From: a virus
Length of the DNA: 21,892 nt
Strand: one strand, 5' to 3'
IMG/VR virus record: IMGVR_UViG_3300025789_000174
Span: 1 to 21,892 of that record
The position numbers and the translations under genes were made by a program. Positions 14,168 to 20,822 of this stretch are shown here, in pieces (the first letter of the stretch is position 1; each line of letters begins with the position of its first letter). The notes below the pieces were generated by a model that was not told the origin of the DNA, did not search any database, and was given only the letters and a program-made list of their open reading frames with translations.

Positions 14168-14755
14168 ATGAGAAAATTAATAAAAAAACTCTTAAGGGAA
14201 AATTTGTATGAAGCTATCACACAAAAACCAATGTTTGCTAGAGGTGTTGAACATCAAATTTATTTATCAAAGTCAGACCCAAATATAGTCTTTAAAGTTG
14301 GATACCCTAAATCTGTTGATAGATTCGTATCGGTGTTTACATCTAATCCTGAGTATTTTCCAAAAATTTTTAAAGTTGGTAATTTAACATGGCAGGGTAA
14401 ACCATTTAAATATGCTAAAATTGAAAGACTAAATACTGAAAGAGTCATTAGTGAGTGGAATTATATTACTGGTAAATTAGATGAAGTTGGTATATTAGAT
14501 ACTGACTCAAATTTATTAGAAGATGTTAGCGATATTTTTAAATCGGCCATAACTGAAGATTCAGAATATGAAACGTATATTACATCTAAACTACAACAGC
14601 ATGATAAAAAAGCCTACAAGTTATTCATAGATTGGCTTAATTTTTTACATCATGTAAATTCGATAGTTGAACCAGTAAAACATAAAATTCTTGATATTCA
14701 TAAGTATAATTTTGGTTATGATTCCAGTGGTAAAATGAAGTGTTTAGACATATAA
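14168..14755 (+). CDS. Kinase-fold-like phage protein
   Basis: 195 residues. Begins with the basic amphipathic leader MRKLIKKLLRENLYE, close to the start of the gene at 676. GVEHQIYLSKSDPNIVFKVG resembles the glycine-loop and Lys strand of a kinase N-lobe. Near the end, DIHKYNFGYDSSGKMKCLDI has the catalytic-loop spacing 'H..N.G' plus a final 'lDi'. The fold assignment is supported at both ends, but the canonical catalytic Asp is replaced by the DIHKYN arrangement, so activity is uncertain. ATG follows a TATTTAT motif by 4 bases. Confidence 0.6.
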   Translation: MRKLIKKLLRENLYEAITQKPMFARGVEHQIYLSKSDPNIVFKVGYPKSVDRFVSVFTSNPEYFPKIFKVGNLTWQGKPFKYAKIERLNTERVISEWNYITGKLDEVGILDTDSNLLEDVSDIFKSAITEDSEYETYITSKLQQHDKKAYKLFIDWLNFLHHVNSIVEPVKHKILDIHKYNFGYDSSGKMKCLDI

Positions 14756-14768
14756 AAAAATATTTTTA

Positions 14769-14809
14769 AAAAAAAACTTGACAATTCAAAAACTTTTCGT
14801 ATATTTGCA
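14769..14809 (+). repeat. 41-bp direct repeat carrying a promoter, copy 1
   Basis: Eight As, then CTTGACAATTCAAAAACTTT and on through GCA at 14809. Identical to 20462-20502, and similarity continues to about 14822 with one inserted G. Each copy starts a tRNA cluster. Confidence 0.9.
14778..14807 (+). promoter_or_regulatory. Promoter of tRNA cluster 1
   Basis: TTG (14778-14780, within TTGACA), a 19-bp spacer, and TATATTTG (14800-14807), preceded by an A/T tract that could act as an UP element. Confidence 0.82.
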
Positions 14810-14844
14810 GTATATTTATTAAAAGAGATTAAAAGATAACAAAA

Positions 14845-14925
14845 ATGAGAAATTTAAACAACATATTGGTCCTTGTGTTATGTGTGCTAGTGTTAACTAG
14901 TTCTACTGGGTATTCCATGTTTTAA
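14845..14925 (+). CDS. 26-residue hydrophobic peptide, first gene of tRNA cluster 1
   Basis: MRNLNNILVLVLCVLVLTSS then TGYSMF. Basic-polar start, 12-residue hydrophobic core with one Cys, and a polar end: a membrane peptide or a signal-peptide-like leader. It lies between the cluster 1 promoter and a strong terminator. It may be a real small membrane protein or a leader peptide that influences read-through into the tRNAs. Confidence 0.55.
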   Translation: MRNLNNILVLVLCVLVLTSSTGYSMF

Positions 14926-14949
14926 ATTTAACATTTAAAAATAATTGAG

Positions 14950-14980
14950 AAGCTCAGTCCGAAAGAACTGAGCTTTTTTT
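14950..14980 (+). terminator. Intrinsic terminator or attenuator ahead of tRNA cluster 1
   Basis: 8-bp stem AGCTCAGT (14951-14958) with ACTGAGCT (14967-14974), an 8-base loop, then seven Ts. It ends 2 bases before tRNA-Cys. Confidence 0.85.
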
Positions 14981-14982
14981 AT

Positions 14983-15054
14983 GTGCCTTTGTCCGAGCGG
15001 TTTAGGTAGAGTTCTGCAAAAGCTCTTACGGCGGTTCAAATCCGTCAAGGCACT
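14983..15054 (+). tRNA. tRNA-Cys (GCA)
   Basis: Acceptor GTGCCTT/AAGGCAC. Anticodon stem GAGTT/AGCTC with loop CTGCAAA (anticodon GCA). T-arm GGCGG TTCAAAT CCGTC. No encoded CCA. The D-stem is short. Confidence 0.88.
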
Positions 15055-15071
15055 CTTTAAAATTAAAAACA

Positions 15072-15234
15072 ATGGAAAAAAAATGACATCAAAAAAGCAT
15101 TGTATAAGGAAAAGCCATTAGCCACCTTATCACATTATGAAGAAGGATGGAATTGGCATAACCGAAACCTACCCAACCATAAGTGGAGAGAGTATAAGAG
15201 TTGGAAGTATAATAGAAAAACTAAGTGGAAATGA
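15072..15234 (+). pseudogene. Small basic aromatic protein with a frame break at an 8-A run
   Basis: ATG 15072 opens MEKK and hits TGA at 15084. Losing one A from the 8-A run (15076-15083) gives one frame to TGA 15232-15234, containing ALYKEKPLATLSHYEEGWNW, NLPNHKWREYKSWKY and a lysine-rich end. The Trp/Tyr/Lys-rich style matches the next gene at 15282, so the frame is probably a real protein, with either +1 frameshifting, mutation or a sequencing error. Confidence 0.5.
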
Positions 15235-15281
15235 AAAAGAGATTTGATGCCTTGTAACACTCTAATGTGTAACAATGCAAA

Positions 15282-15551
15282 ATGAAAAAAATGAACAAGA
15301 AGCTGTATGATAGAACAGTTGACAACAAAACGTACAAGTTATGCCATTATCAACAAGAAAATATTTGTTGTTTAAGATGTGCGAAAAGAAGAAGAAGAAA
15401 TTATTTTTATTATGACTATGACGGTGGGAAACATTGTTATCCAAGTTGGAAATTAGTAAGTAAAAATAAGAAGCAATGGATGCCAAAAAAACTTAAGATT
15501 GAGGAAGAAAAACCCAATCGTTGGTATAGTAGAGGTGACATTACTTGGTAA
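15282..15551 (+). CDS. Small basic cysteine-containing protein
   Basis: 89 residues. CHYQQENICCLRCAKRRRR near residues 20-38 has a possible C-x8-CC-x2-C metal-binding cluster. It is followed by an aromatic stretch (NYFYYDYDGGKHCYPSWKLV) and a basic C-terminus. A nucleic-acid-binding small protein is a reasonable guess; no family is recognised. It lies between tRNA-Cys and tRNA-Leu on the same strand, so it is probably on the same transcript. Confidence 0.7.
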   Translation: MKKMNKKLYDRTVDNKTYKLCHYQQENICCLRCAKRRRRNYFYYDYDGGKHCYPSWKLVSKNKKQWMPKKLKIEEEKPNRWYSRGDITW

Positions 15552-15623
15552 TTGCGACATCAAGACATATTAAAGTGTCGTGATAGGTTTAAAAGTTACA
15601 AATTGTTGCAATAATTGCGACAT
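15549..15623 (+). repeat. Pair of 12-bp direct repeats
   Basis: TAATTGCGACAT at 15549-15560 and again at 15612-15623. The first copy spans the stop region of the preceding gene. No function is evident. Confidence 0.7.
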
Positions 15624-15645
15624 TTCACCAGATAAATGGTGAAAT
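15622..15645 (+). other. 9-bp hairpin just before tRNA-Leu(TAA)
   Basis: ATTTCACCA (15622-15630) pairs with TGGTGAAAT (15637-15645), loop GATAAA. There is no T-tract, and it ends 2 bases before the tRNA, so it suits a processing signal better than a terminator. Confidence 0.6.
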
Positions 15646-15647
15646 AT

Positions 15648-15732
15648 GGGGGTGTGGTGGAATGGTAGACACGCAGGTCTTAAAAACCTGTGGACCGTAA
15701 GGTCCGTGTGAGTTCGACTCTCATTGCCCCTA
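15648..15732 (+). tRNA. tRNA-Leu (TAA)
   Basis: Acceptor GGGGGTG/TGCCCCT with wobble ends. Anticodon stem CAGGT/ACCTG with loop CTTAAAA (anticodon TAA). Long variable arm (GGACCGTAAGGTCC). T-arm GTGAG TTCGACT CTCAT. No encoded CCA. Confidence 0.92.
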
Positions 15733-15745
15733 CACAACTGTGTTT

Positions 15746-15841
15746 CTGATAGGGTTGCTCAGTAGGAGCTCCAGTAAACCTTATCCGTTGATGAATAGTG
15801 GTCATGACATGAGTTCATTTTTCTGGTACGACAATCCAGAA
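15746..15841 (+). ncRNA. Structured spacer between two tRNA-Leu genes, possible small RNA
   Basis: Three hairpins in 96 bases without a reading frame: GATAGGGTT (15748-15756) with AACCTTATC (15777-15785), enclosing GCTC/GAGC; ATGAA (15791) with TTCAT (15814); and TTCTGG (15821) with CCAGAA (15836). The first 5' half (GATAGGG TT GCTC..GAGC) looks like a tRNA acceptor and D-arm, so this may be a tRNA remnant or processing structure. Confidence 0.35.
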
Positions 15842-15844
15842 TAC

Positions 15845-15932
15845 GGCCCTATGAGCAAATTGGTAAAGCTTGCGGTCTAAGAAACCGTGGAAAACATTAG
15901 AAACGTTCTCAGTTCAAATCTGAGTAGGGCTA
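15845..15932 (+). tRNA. tRNA-Leu (AAG)
   Basis: Acceptor GGCCCTA/TAGGGCT. D-arm AGC..GCT with TTGGT loop. Anticodon stem GCGGT/ACCGT with loop CTAAGAA, anticodon AAG (15879-15881), codon CUU. 19-base variable arm typical of Leu. T-arm CTCAG TTCAAAT CTGAG. A34 is unusual for a bacterial tRNA-Leu. No encoded CCA. Confidence 0.82.
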
Positions 15933-15934
15933 CT

Positions 15935-16156
15935 ATGAGTTTTAATTTTGATGAAAAGAAAATTGGTGATATAGTTCAGATGACGGATTATTTTATAAGT
16001 ATAAATCCTAGTGAACATATTCAGGAATTTAAAGATTGTGAAGGCGAAGTTATTGGTTATAGTGATGAAGGTTATACTGATTACTTAGATGTTAGATGGC
16101 AACCTAGTGGGTTAAGATATGGTTATCATTGGGTACATTTAAAACTAGTCCAATAA
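15935..16156 (+). CDS. Small protein with SH3-like pattern
   Basis: 73 residues from ATG 15935, which lies 2 bases after the tRNA-Leu(AAG) 3' end; an upstream in-frame start at 15887 is inside the tRNA and is rejected. KKIGDIVQMTDYF, then GEVIGYSDEGYTDYLDVRW and GYHWVHLKLV give the alternating beta pattern of a small SH3-like barrel. The fold is a guess from pattern only. TAATG overlap with the next gene implies coupling. Confidence 0.65.
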   Translation: MSFNFDEKKIGDIVQMTDYFISINPSEHIQEFKDCEGEVIGYSDEGYTDYLDVRWQPSGLRYGYHWVHLKLVQ

Positions 16157-16329
16157 TGGCTAAAAAAGTATCAAAAGAAGTTCAGATTAAACATTCTGAG
16201 GATTATGTTGAATTTCTAATTAAGCGGTTAAATTCTAACAACTATAAGTTAGCAGCAACTAAGGAAGAGTATGCGGCAACTAAAGCTAAATTAGATAAAG
16301 AGCGATTGATACTTAAGTTGTTAAAATAA
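16156..16329 (+). CDS. Small coiled-coil-like protein
   Basis: 57 residues from ATG 16156, overlapping the previous stop (TAATG). MAKKVSKEVQIKHSEDYVEF starts an almost entirely helical, Lys/Glu/Leu-rich chain ending LDKERLILKLLK, suited to a coiled coil. No family recognised. tRNA-Leu(TAG) begins 2 bases after its stop. Confidence 0.65.
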   Translation: MAKKVSKEVQIKHSEDYVEFLIKRLNSNNYKLAATKEEYAATKAKLDKERLILKLLK

Positions 16330-16330
16330 T

Positions 16331-16412
16331 GGGGGTATGCTGGAAATGGTATACAGCTACGGTTTAGACCCGTAGGTCAAAAGATTTGCAAGTTCGAACC
16401 TTGTTACCCTCA
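16331..16412 (+). tRNA. tRNA-Leu (TAG)
   Basis: Acceptor GGGGGTA/TACCCTC. D-arm CTG..CAG. Anticodon stem TACGG/CCGTA with loop TTTAGAC (anticodon TAG). Long variable arm. T-arm GCAAG TTCGAAC CTTGT. No encoded CCA. Confidence 0.9.
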
Positions 16413-16416
16413 CAAA

Positions 16417-16496
16417 GATGATTTCAGCAAATAAATAGGATAAAAATTTACACTTAAAATGCAAATCGAAAGGGTTCAAATCCCTAAAAATCATCT
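16417..16496 (+). tRNA. Degenerate tRNA-like element with TAA anticodon loop
   Basis: An end-to-end stem (GATGATTT with AAATCATC), T-arm AGGG TTCAAAT CCCT, and a loop CTTAAAA on a stem with one mismatch (TTACA/TGCAA). Spacing between anticodon arm and T-arm fits a short-variable-loop tRNA. The D-arm does not pair well although TAGGAT is present. Leu tRNAs need a long variable arm, so this may be a decayed tRNA or a tRNA mimic. Confidence 0.45.
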
Positions 16497-16520
16497 TGTT
16501 TTTTATTAACATATTAAATA

Positions 16521-16560
16521 ATAGTAGAGTTTATATTTACATTTTCATAAACTCTACTAT
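16521..16560 (+). repeat. Perfect 14-bp inverted repeat upstream of the HNH gene
   Basis: ATAGTAGAGTTTAT (16521-16534) and ATAAACTCTACTAT (16547-16560), 12-base loop. The TATTTAT motif starts at its last base, and ATG 16571 follows by 10 bases. No T-tract. It may regulate expression of the endonuclease. Confidence 0.8.
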
Positions 16561-16570
16561 ATTTATTAAT

Positions 16571-17239
16571 ATGAGAAAAGATATTATAGAAAAAGAAAAT
16601 GATGTTTTACAAATGATTGCAAATAATGACCCTAAAGCAATGATTTGTAGGTTTTTAAATTGTAGACCAGAGGTTCTTGAAAAATATTTAAAATTAAAGG
16701 GTATTAAATATAGTGGTAATCGTAGAATGGTTGGTCGGAGAAATCATCCGCATAAAAAATCTGTGGATGAATATTTGGCTCAAGATAGGATATCAATACA
16801 TAAATTAAGAATTAAACTTATAGAAGAGGGTATTAAAAAAAATGAGTGTGAAAATTGTAAATTAACTGAATGGTGTGGAAGTAAAATTCCTTTAGAGTTG
16901 CATCATATAGATGGAAATAAATTAAATAACGATTTAAATAACCTACAAATCTTATGTCCAAATTGCCATGCGTTAACACCAAATCACGCTGGAAAAAAGA
17001 ATAAAAAGAAATTTGAAGATAAAGCTATCCATAAAAGAATAAAACTTTGTAAATGCGGCAAGACAATAAAAAAAACTAGTAATGAATGTCTTAGTTGTTA
17101 TCATGAAAAACAACGTAAGATTAAAAATGCTAATTTAACGGAATTAATAGATAGTGTTAATAAAATTGGTTATTTAGCGACTGGTAGAAAATATGGTGTT
17201 AGTGATAACACAATTAGAAAATATATAAACAAAAAATAA
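16571..17239 (+). CDS. HNH homing endonuclease
   Basis: 222 residues from ATG 16571 (the frame is open upstream to 16496, but that stretch is the inverted repeat). N-terminal helix-turn-helix-like region. HNH core: Cys93-x2-Cys96, LELHHIDGNKLNNDLNNLQI with His111/His112 and Asn124, then Cys129-x2-Cys132-His133. A second zinc ribbon (C160, C162, C173, C176) follows, then a final DNA-binding segment TGRKYGVSDNTIRKYINK. Multi-module architecture is typical of free-standing phage homing endonucleases. It lies at the end of tRNA cluster 1 next to the degenerate tRNA-like element. The stop is directly followed by the ATG of the next gene. Confidence 0.88.
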   Translation: MRKDIIEKENDVLQMIANNDPKAMICRFLNCRPEVLEKYLKLKGIKYSGNRRMVGRRNHPHKKSVDEYLAQDRISIHKLRIKLIEEGIKKNECENCKLTEWCGSKIPLELHHIDGNKLNNDLNNLQILCPNCHALTPNHAGKKNKKKFEDKAIHKRIKLCKCGKTIKKTSNECLSCYHEKQRKIKNANLTELIDSVNKIGYLATGRKYGVSDNTIRKYINKK

Positions 17240-18040
17240 ATGTTTTACGTTATTCAAGAGAATGTCTTTAGGGAAGAACATTATGATATGTTAATTGATT
17301 TAATCAAACGACATAAGTTTGAATATGATATAGTTAAATATCGACCATTTTTAAATGAGATAGTTGCACTTCCAGTTGAAAATGATGGTGAACAACAAGA
17401 AGACGTTATTTATAAAACAGACCGTAAAAATGTTTTTTGTTTCGGTGCTGTTTCAATGGCCAAAGCTGCCACAAAGTATGGTTGGAACCCTGGTTCAATG
17501 ATGAATAAAAACCATGACTATGAAGTATATGGAAAAGCATTTGGATTTGAAAACATGTTAAATGGCGAGGGTCATGTTATCAATTTTATTGATAAAATAC
17601 CTATTGATAACTTTTTATTCTTCGCAAGACCAACAAGAGATACGAAGGTTTTTTCAGGACAAATATTTACACAAGATTCTTGGAAAGAATACGTTGCTGC
17701 TGTTAGACATATCAGTGATGAAACAAAAATTCTTATTTCTCCCTTAAAACAGATTCAACAAGAAGTTAGATGCTGGGTTATTGGTGGTAAGATAGTAACT
17801 GCAAGTTCATATAAGATAGGTACTCGTGTAGTTTATACCAACTATGATGATGAAACATTCTTTACAGACTTCGCACAAAAGATGATTGATGTATATCAAC
17901 CAGCCGAAGCATTCGTTATTGATATTGCCTTGGCTAACGACAAATTGAGTGTCATTGAAATTAATAATATCAATTCAGCTGGATTTTATGATTGTAATAT
18001 GGTAAAACTCATAACAGCGTTAGAAAATCATTTTAATTAA
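17240..18040 (+). CDS. ATP-grasp (R2K-type) protein
   Basis: 266 residues, ATG adjacent to the previous stop. The C-terminal half shows an ATP-grasp ligase pattern: VRCWVIGGKIVTASSYKIGT followed by EAFVIDIALANDKLSVIEIN and NINSAGFYDCN, giving the Asp/Glu/Asn metal-binding set. This matches the R2K clade of RimK-like ATP-grasp proteins common in phages. Such enzymes usually join a carboxylate to an amine, for example peptide or protein tagging; the substrate here is unknown. A strong terminator follows at 18039, ending this transcription unit. Confidence 0.75.
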   Translation: MFYVIQENVFREEHYDMLIDLIKRHKFEYDIVKYRPFLNEIVALPVENDGEQQEDVIYKTDRKNVFCFGAVSMAKAATKYGWNPGSMMNKNHDYEVYGKAFGFENMLNGEGHVINFIDKIPIDNFLFFARPTRDTKVFSGQIFTQDSWKEYVAAVRHISDETKILISPLKQIQQEVRCWVIGGKIVTASSYKIGTRVVYTNYDDETFFTDFAQKMIDVYQPAEAFVIDIALANDKLSVIEINNINSAGFYDCNMVKLITALENHFN

Positions 18041-18066
18041 GCTACTTTCGGGTAGCTTTTTTATTT
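18039..18066 (+). terminator. Intrinsic terminator after the ATP-grasp gene
   Basis: Stem AAGCTAC (18039-18045) with GTAGCTT (18052-18058) around TTTCGG, followed by a T-rich run. Confidence 0.85.
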
Positions 18067-18095
18067 TATAGAAATATTTATATAAAAGTCGTTTA

Positions 18096-20414
18096 ATGAA
18101 ATTATATAAATTATATTCCCAATTACTTAACGAGGATTTTAAATCACAAACTGTTAATTTTATCAGACAAGGATTTGAACCAGATATTGTTAAGTCATAC
18201 ATTGATAAATTCAAACACATACGAGATAATAAATACAAAGAAATCTTTGATGAAAATTTAAAAGTATCTGTACCTTCAAAAGAAAGGTTAAATATTGATG
18301 CTTATAAAAATTTCCATGATTTGGAGGTTGTTGTTGATTATGTATCTGGTAAAAGAGCCGTCAATACCAATATGACAAAAGGCGGTAAAGAAAATATTGA
18401 AGTTGATGGAACCCCAATTTATGATGATAAAAATTATGAAGTTTATTATGCTGATACACCTAGAGCTTGTATAAAGTATAAGGGTAAATTTCCGTATTCT
18501 TGGTGTGTTGCTAGGTCGGATTCAGCGAATATGTTTTACACTTATCGTTTTAAACCCTACGAACCAGCTTTTTATTTCATTAAGAATAAAAAGGAAACTG
18601 ATAAGGAATTTAGTCTTTGGAACATGGGTAAGAATGTGTTTCAAGGTAAATTTAGTAACCCTTATCACTTTTTTGTTATTCAAGTTCCAAAAAATGCAAA
18701 TATTGATGATAACAAAACACAACAGTATATTGTAACATCAGCAAATAATGATGGTGATAAACAAATGAGTTGGGATGAAATTATTGCTATAAATCCTAAT
18801 TTAAATTCAATTAAAGAAGTCTTAGTACCTAAACCACTCAGTGAAGGTGAAAGAAAGAAAATTGAAAGATTTAAAAATGGTATTAATGATAAGGAATTTG
18901 CTAAGTTAACCTATGAAGAAAAAAGAGATTATCTGGATATATACCCAACAATTGGTAGACCAATAACATCAAAACAATTAAAGGAGTTACCAGATGACCT
19001 ACTAAATTTATATGTTTCTTTTGGTATTGGTTTAGATGATGAAGGTTTTGAATTTATAAAACCTAAAAAAGACATTCTTAAAAGATATGCTCAAATAAGC
19101 AAAAGAAAACTTGAAGAATACTTAAAAACAGACAATTATCAGAGAAAACAACTTAAGATGATGTATAGTGAGTTAATTGTTTTATCCGATGAAGACATTA
19201 AGAGTTATTTGGAAAGTTTAAAACCTTATGAGATAAAACAATTTATACGTTTAAATGGTGAAGATAAATTTGAATTATTAGAAAAGCATTTACCTGATAA
19301 ATTTGGTGCTCAGTTTCAATCTAATAAACAGCTTATTTTAATGGCCCAGTCTGGTGATGAAGAAGCATTAAACAAATTAGCTTCATTAATACCAGAAGAT
19401 ATCGAATTTGATTTTTATGGTAAGTACATAGTATTTGAATTTGACAATACTGATAGTGAAAAGTTAAAAAGAGAATTAGATAACGATACATTGGATTTTT
19501 ATAGTAGACTAGATTATAACGAATGGAATAGCAGTTATAATAATGATTATTATTTTGATGATGAATCTTCCCTAAATGATACTTACGATTTTCATATTGA
19601 ATCGGTGTTAAAAGATGATGAAACACTAAGAGATGATTTACTTAGAATTGGAATCCAACCAGATTTAGAGTCTGTTAAGGATTTATTAGTAACATATAAA
19701 AAAGATTCATCAATTAAAGAATACATGGAAGAAAAGTATTCAGAAGGTAGAGATAATGCTCAAGAAAAAACATGGGAAAAACTTAGGGATGGTATAAAAT
19801 CAATAGCTTATATTGATGATTATCGTAATTATAGTGTTTATATTAATGTTGCTTCTTTTGTATTTTACTTGAACGATAATGAATTTTTAACATCGGATAT
19901 TGATAATTTTATTACAAAAATGGCATATTTACTTGAAAATATAATGGAGGATAACGACCAAATTAGTTATGTTGAAAGCATGTATGATGAGGTAAATGAA
20001 GGTGGTTATGATTTTACCGTTGGTAATGAAGTAAATGAAAGAGTTAAAAGTGAGATTCAAGATGCCATATATGAATTTACATCTCAAGATGATGAAGATG
20101 AAACAGATTATGCGAATAATTTAGATTCATCAAAAATTCATAAACTTAAAGGTGAGGTTATTAAATTATTAAATGATACACTTCGTAATCTAGGTCAATC
20201 AGAAACTGCGTCAACAATTGAAAATGACATTGTAAGAATTGATATTGATAGACAAAGATTCCATTTAGATGGTAAAGTATTTGTTAGTATAACTGACAAA
20301 CAAAATAATAAAAAACATGATGGTTATGTTTATATAAAAGACTTACCAACTTACTTTAAAAATTATAAATTGTTTGAAACAATACAAAGAATAAAATCAA
20401 TAATTAAGTATTAA
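18096..20414 (+). CDS. Large unknown phage protein (772 residues)
   Basis: Starts MKLYKLYSQLLNEDF, a leader of the type seen in other genes here, 14 bases after a TATTTAT motif. Residues about 110-190 are the most distinctive: CIKYKGKFPYSWCVAR, NMFYTYRFKPYEPAFYFIKN and FSLWNMGKNVFQGKFSNPYH, rich in aromatics with two Cys. The middle (250-450) is helical with repeated LxxLP-type segments. The last 300 residues are very acidic and Tyr/Asp-rich. No signal peptide or membrane span. I recognise no family. The size, acidity and leader would suit a virion-packaged or internal protein, which is inference only. Confidence 0.8.
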   Translation: MKLYKLYSQLLNEDFKSQTVNFIRQGFEPDIVKSYIDKFKHIRDNKYKEIFDENLKVSVPSKERLNIDAYKNFHDLEVVVDYVSGKRAVNTNMTKGGKENIEVDGTPIYDDKNYEVYYADTPRACIKYKGKFPYSWCVARSDSANMFYTYRFKPYEPAFYFIKNKKETDKEFSLWNMGKNVFQGKFSNPYHFFVIQVPKNANIDDNKTQQYIVTSANNDGDKQMSWDEIIAINPNLNSIKEVLVPKPLSEGERKKIERFKNGINDKEFAKLTYEEKRDYLDIYPTIGRPITSKQLKELPDDLLNLYVSFGIGLDDEGFEFIKPKKDILKRYAQISKRKLEEYLKTDNYQRKQLKMMYSELIVLSDEDIKSYLESLKPYEIKQFIRLNGEDKFELLEKHLPDKFGAQFQSNKQLILMAQSGDEEALNKLASLIPEDIEFDFYGKYIVFEFDNTDSEKLKRELDNDTLDFYSRLDYNEWNSSYNNDYYFDDESSLNDTYDFHIESVLKDDETLRDDLLRIGIQPDLESVKDLLVTYKKDSSIKEYMEEKYSEGRDNAQEKTWEKLRDGIKSIAYIDDYRNYSVYINVASFVFYLNDNEFLTSDIDNFITKMAYLLENIMEDNDQISYVESMYDEVNEGGYDFTVGNEVNERVKSEIQDAIYEFTSQDDEDETDYANNLDSSKIHKLKGEVIKLLNDTLRNLGQSETASTIENDIVRIDIDRQRFHLDGKVFVSITDKQNNKKHDGYVYIKDLPTYFKNYKLFETIQRIKSIIKY

Positions 20415-20461
20415 AACTAGTTCTTAAAGTCACTAAAAAAAAAATTTTTTAAAAATAATTC

Positions 20462-20502
20462 AAAAAAAACTTGACAATTCAAAAACTTTTCGTATATTTG
20501 CA
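20462..20502 (+). repeat. 41-bp direct repeat carrying a promoter, copy 2
   Basis: Identical to 14769-14809; similarity continues to about 20514. Confidence 0.9.
20471..20500 (+). promoter_or_regulatory. Promoter of tRNA cluster 2
   Basis: TTG (20471-20473), a 19-bp spacer, TATATTTG (20493-20500), with A/T tracts upstream. The region 20415-20470 otherwise holds only A/T-rich sequence. Confidence 0.82.
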
Positions 20503-20536
20503 TATATTTATTAACAACAAGTAACAATTAAAAGAT

Positions 20537-20635
20537 ATGAAAAAGGCATATACATATTATCAACCGAAAACGCAAGGGGGCAAAACTCCTAATAGGCTGG
20601 GTGTATCTTTTTCTGATGAAGATGATTGTAAGTAA
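20537..20635 (+). CDS. 32-residue peptide, first gene of tRNA cluster 2
   Basis: MKKAYTYYQPKTQGGKTPNR then an acidic end (SFSDEDDCK). Polar and unlike the hydrophobic peptide of cluster 1, but in the same position between promoter and terminator. No family recognised. Confidence 0.5.
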   Translation: MKKAYTYYQPKTQGGKTPNRLGVSFSDEDDCK

Positions 20636-20655
20636 ACAATTAGTAAGATATAAGT

Positions 20656-20697
20656 AAACCCCAGTCTGATGAAAATTCAAACTGGGGTTTTTAATTT
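20656..20697 (+). terminator. Intrinsic terminator or attenuator ahead of tRNA cluster 2
   Basis: Perfect 10-bp stem AAACCCCAGT (20656-20665) with ACTGGGGTTT (20681-20690), 15-base loop, then TTAATTTT. It ends just before tRNA-Pro. Confidence 0.82.
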
Positions 20698-20698
20698 T

Positions 20699-20773
20699 CG
20701 GGAAGTTCCACAGATGGCTATATGGGCTTGTTTTGGAGACAAGTGTTCGCTCGTTCGAATCGAGTTTTCCCGA
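20699..20773 (+). tRNA. tRNA-Pro (TGG)
   Basis: Acceptor CGGGAAG/TTTCCCG with C1-G72, D-arm CCA..TGG, anticodon stem CTTGT/ACAAG with loop TTTGGAG (anticodon TGG), T-arm GCTCG TTCGAAT CGAGT. No encoded CCA. Confidence 0.9.
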
Positions 20774-20787
20774 CACAGATTGGTTGG

Positions 20788-20817
20788 TACCGTAGACAGC
20801 AAAAATAAGGAACGGTA
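20788..20817 (+). other. Hairpin between tRNA-Pro and the next tRNA
   Basis: TACCGT (20788-20793) pairs with ACGGTA (20812-20817), 18-base purine-rich loop, no T-tract. Confidence 0.4.
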
Positions 20818-20822
20818 TAAAA

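Noticed and set aside
15887-15934. Longer start for the gene at 15935
   Set aside because: The upstream ATG lies inside tRNA-Leu(AAG).
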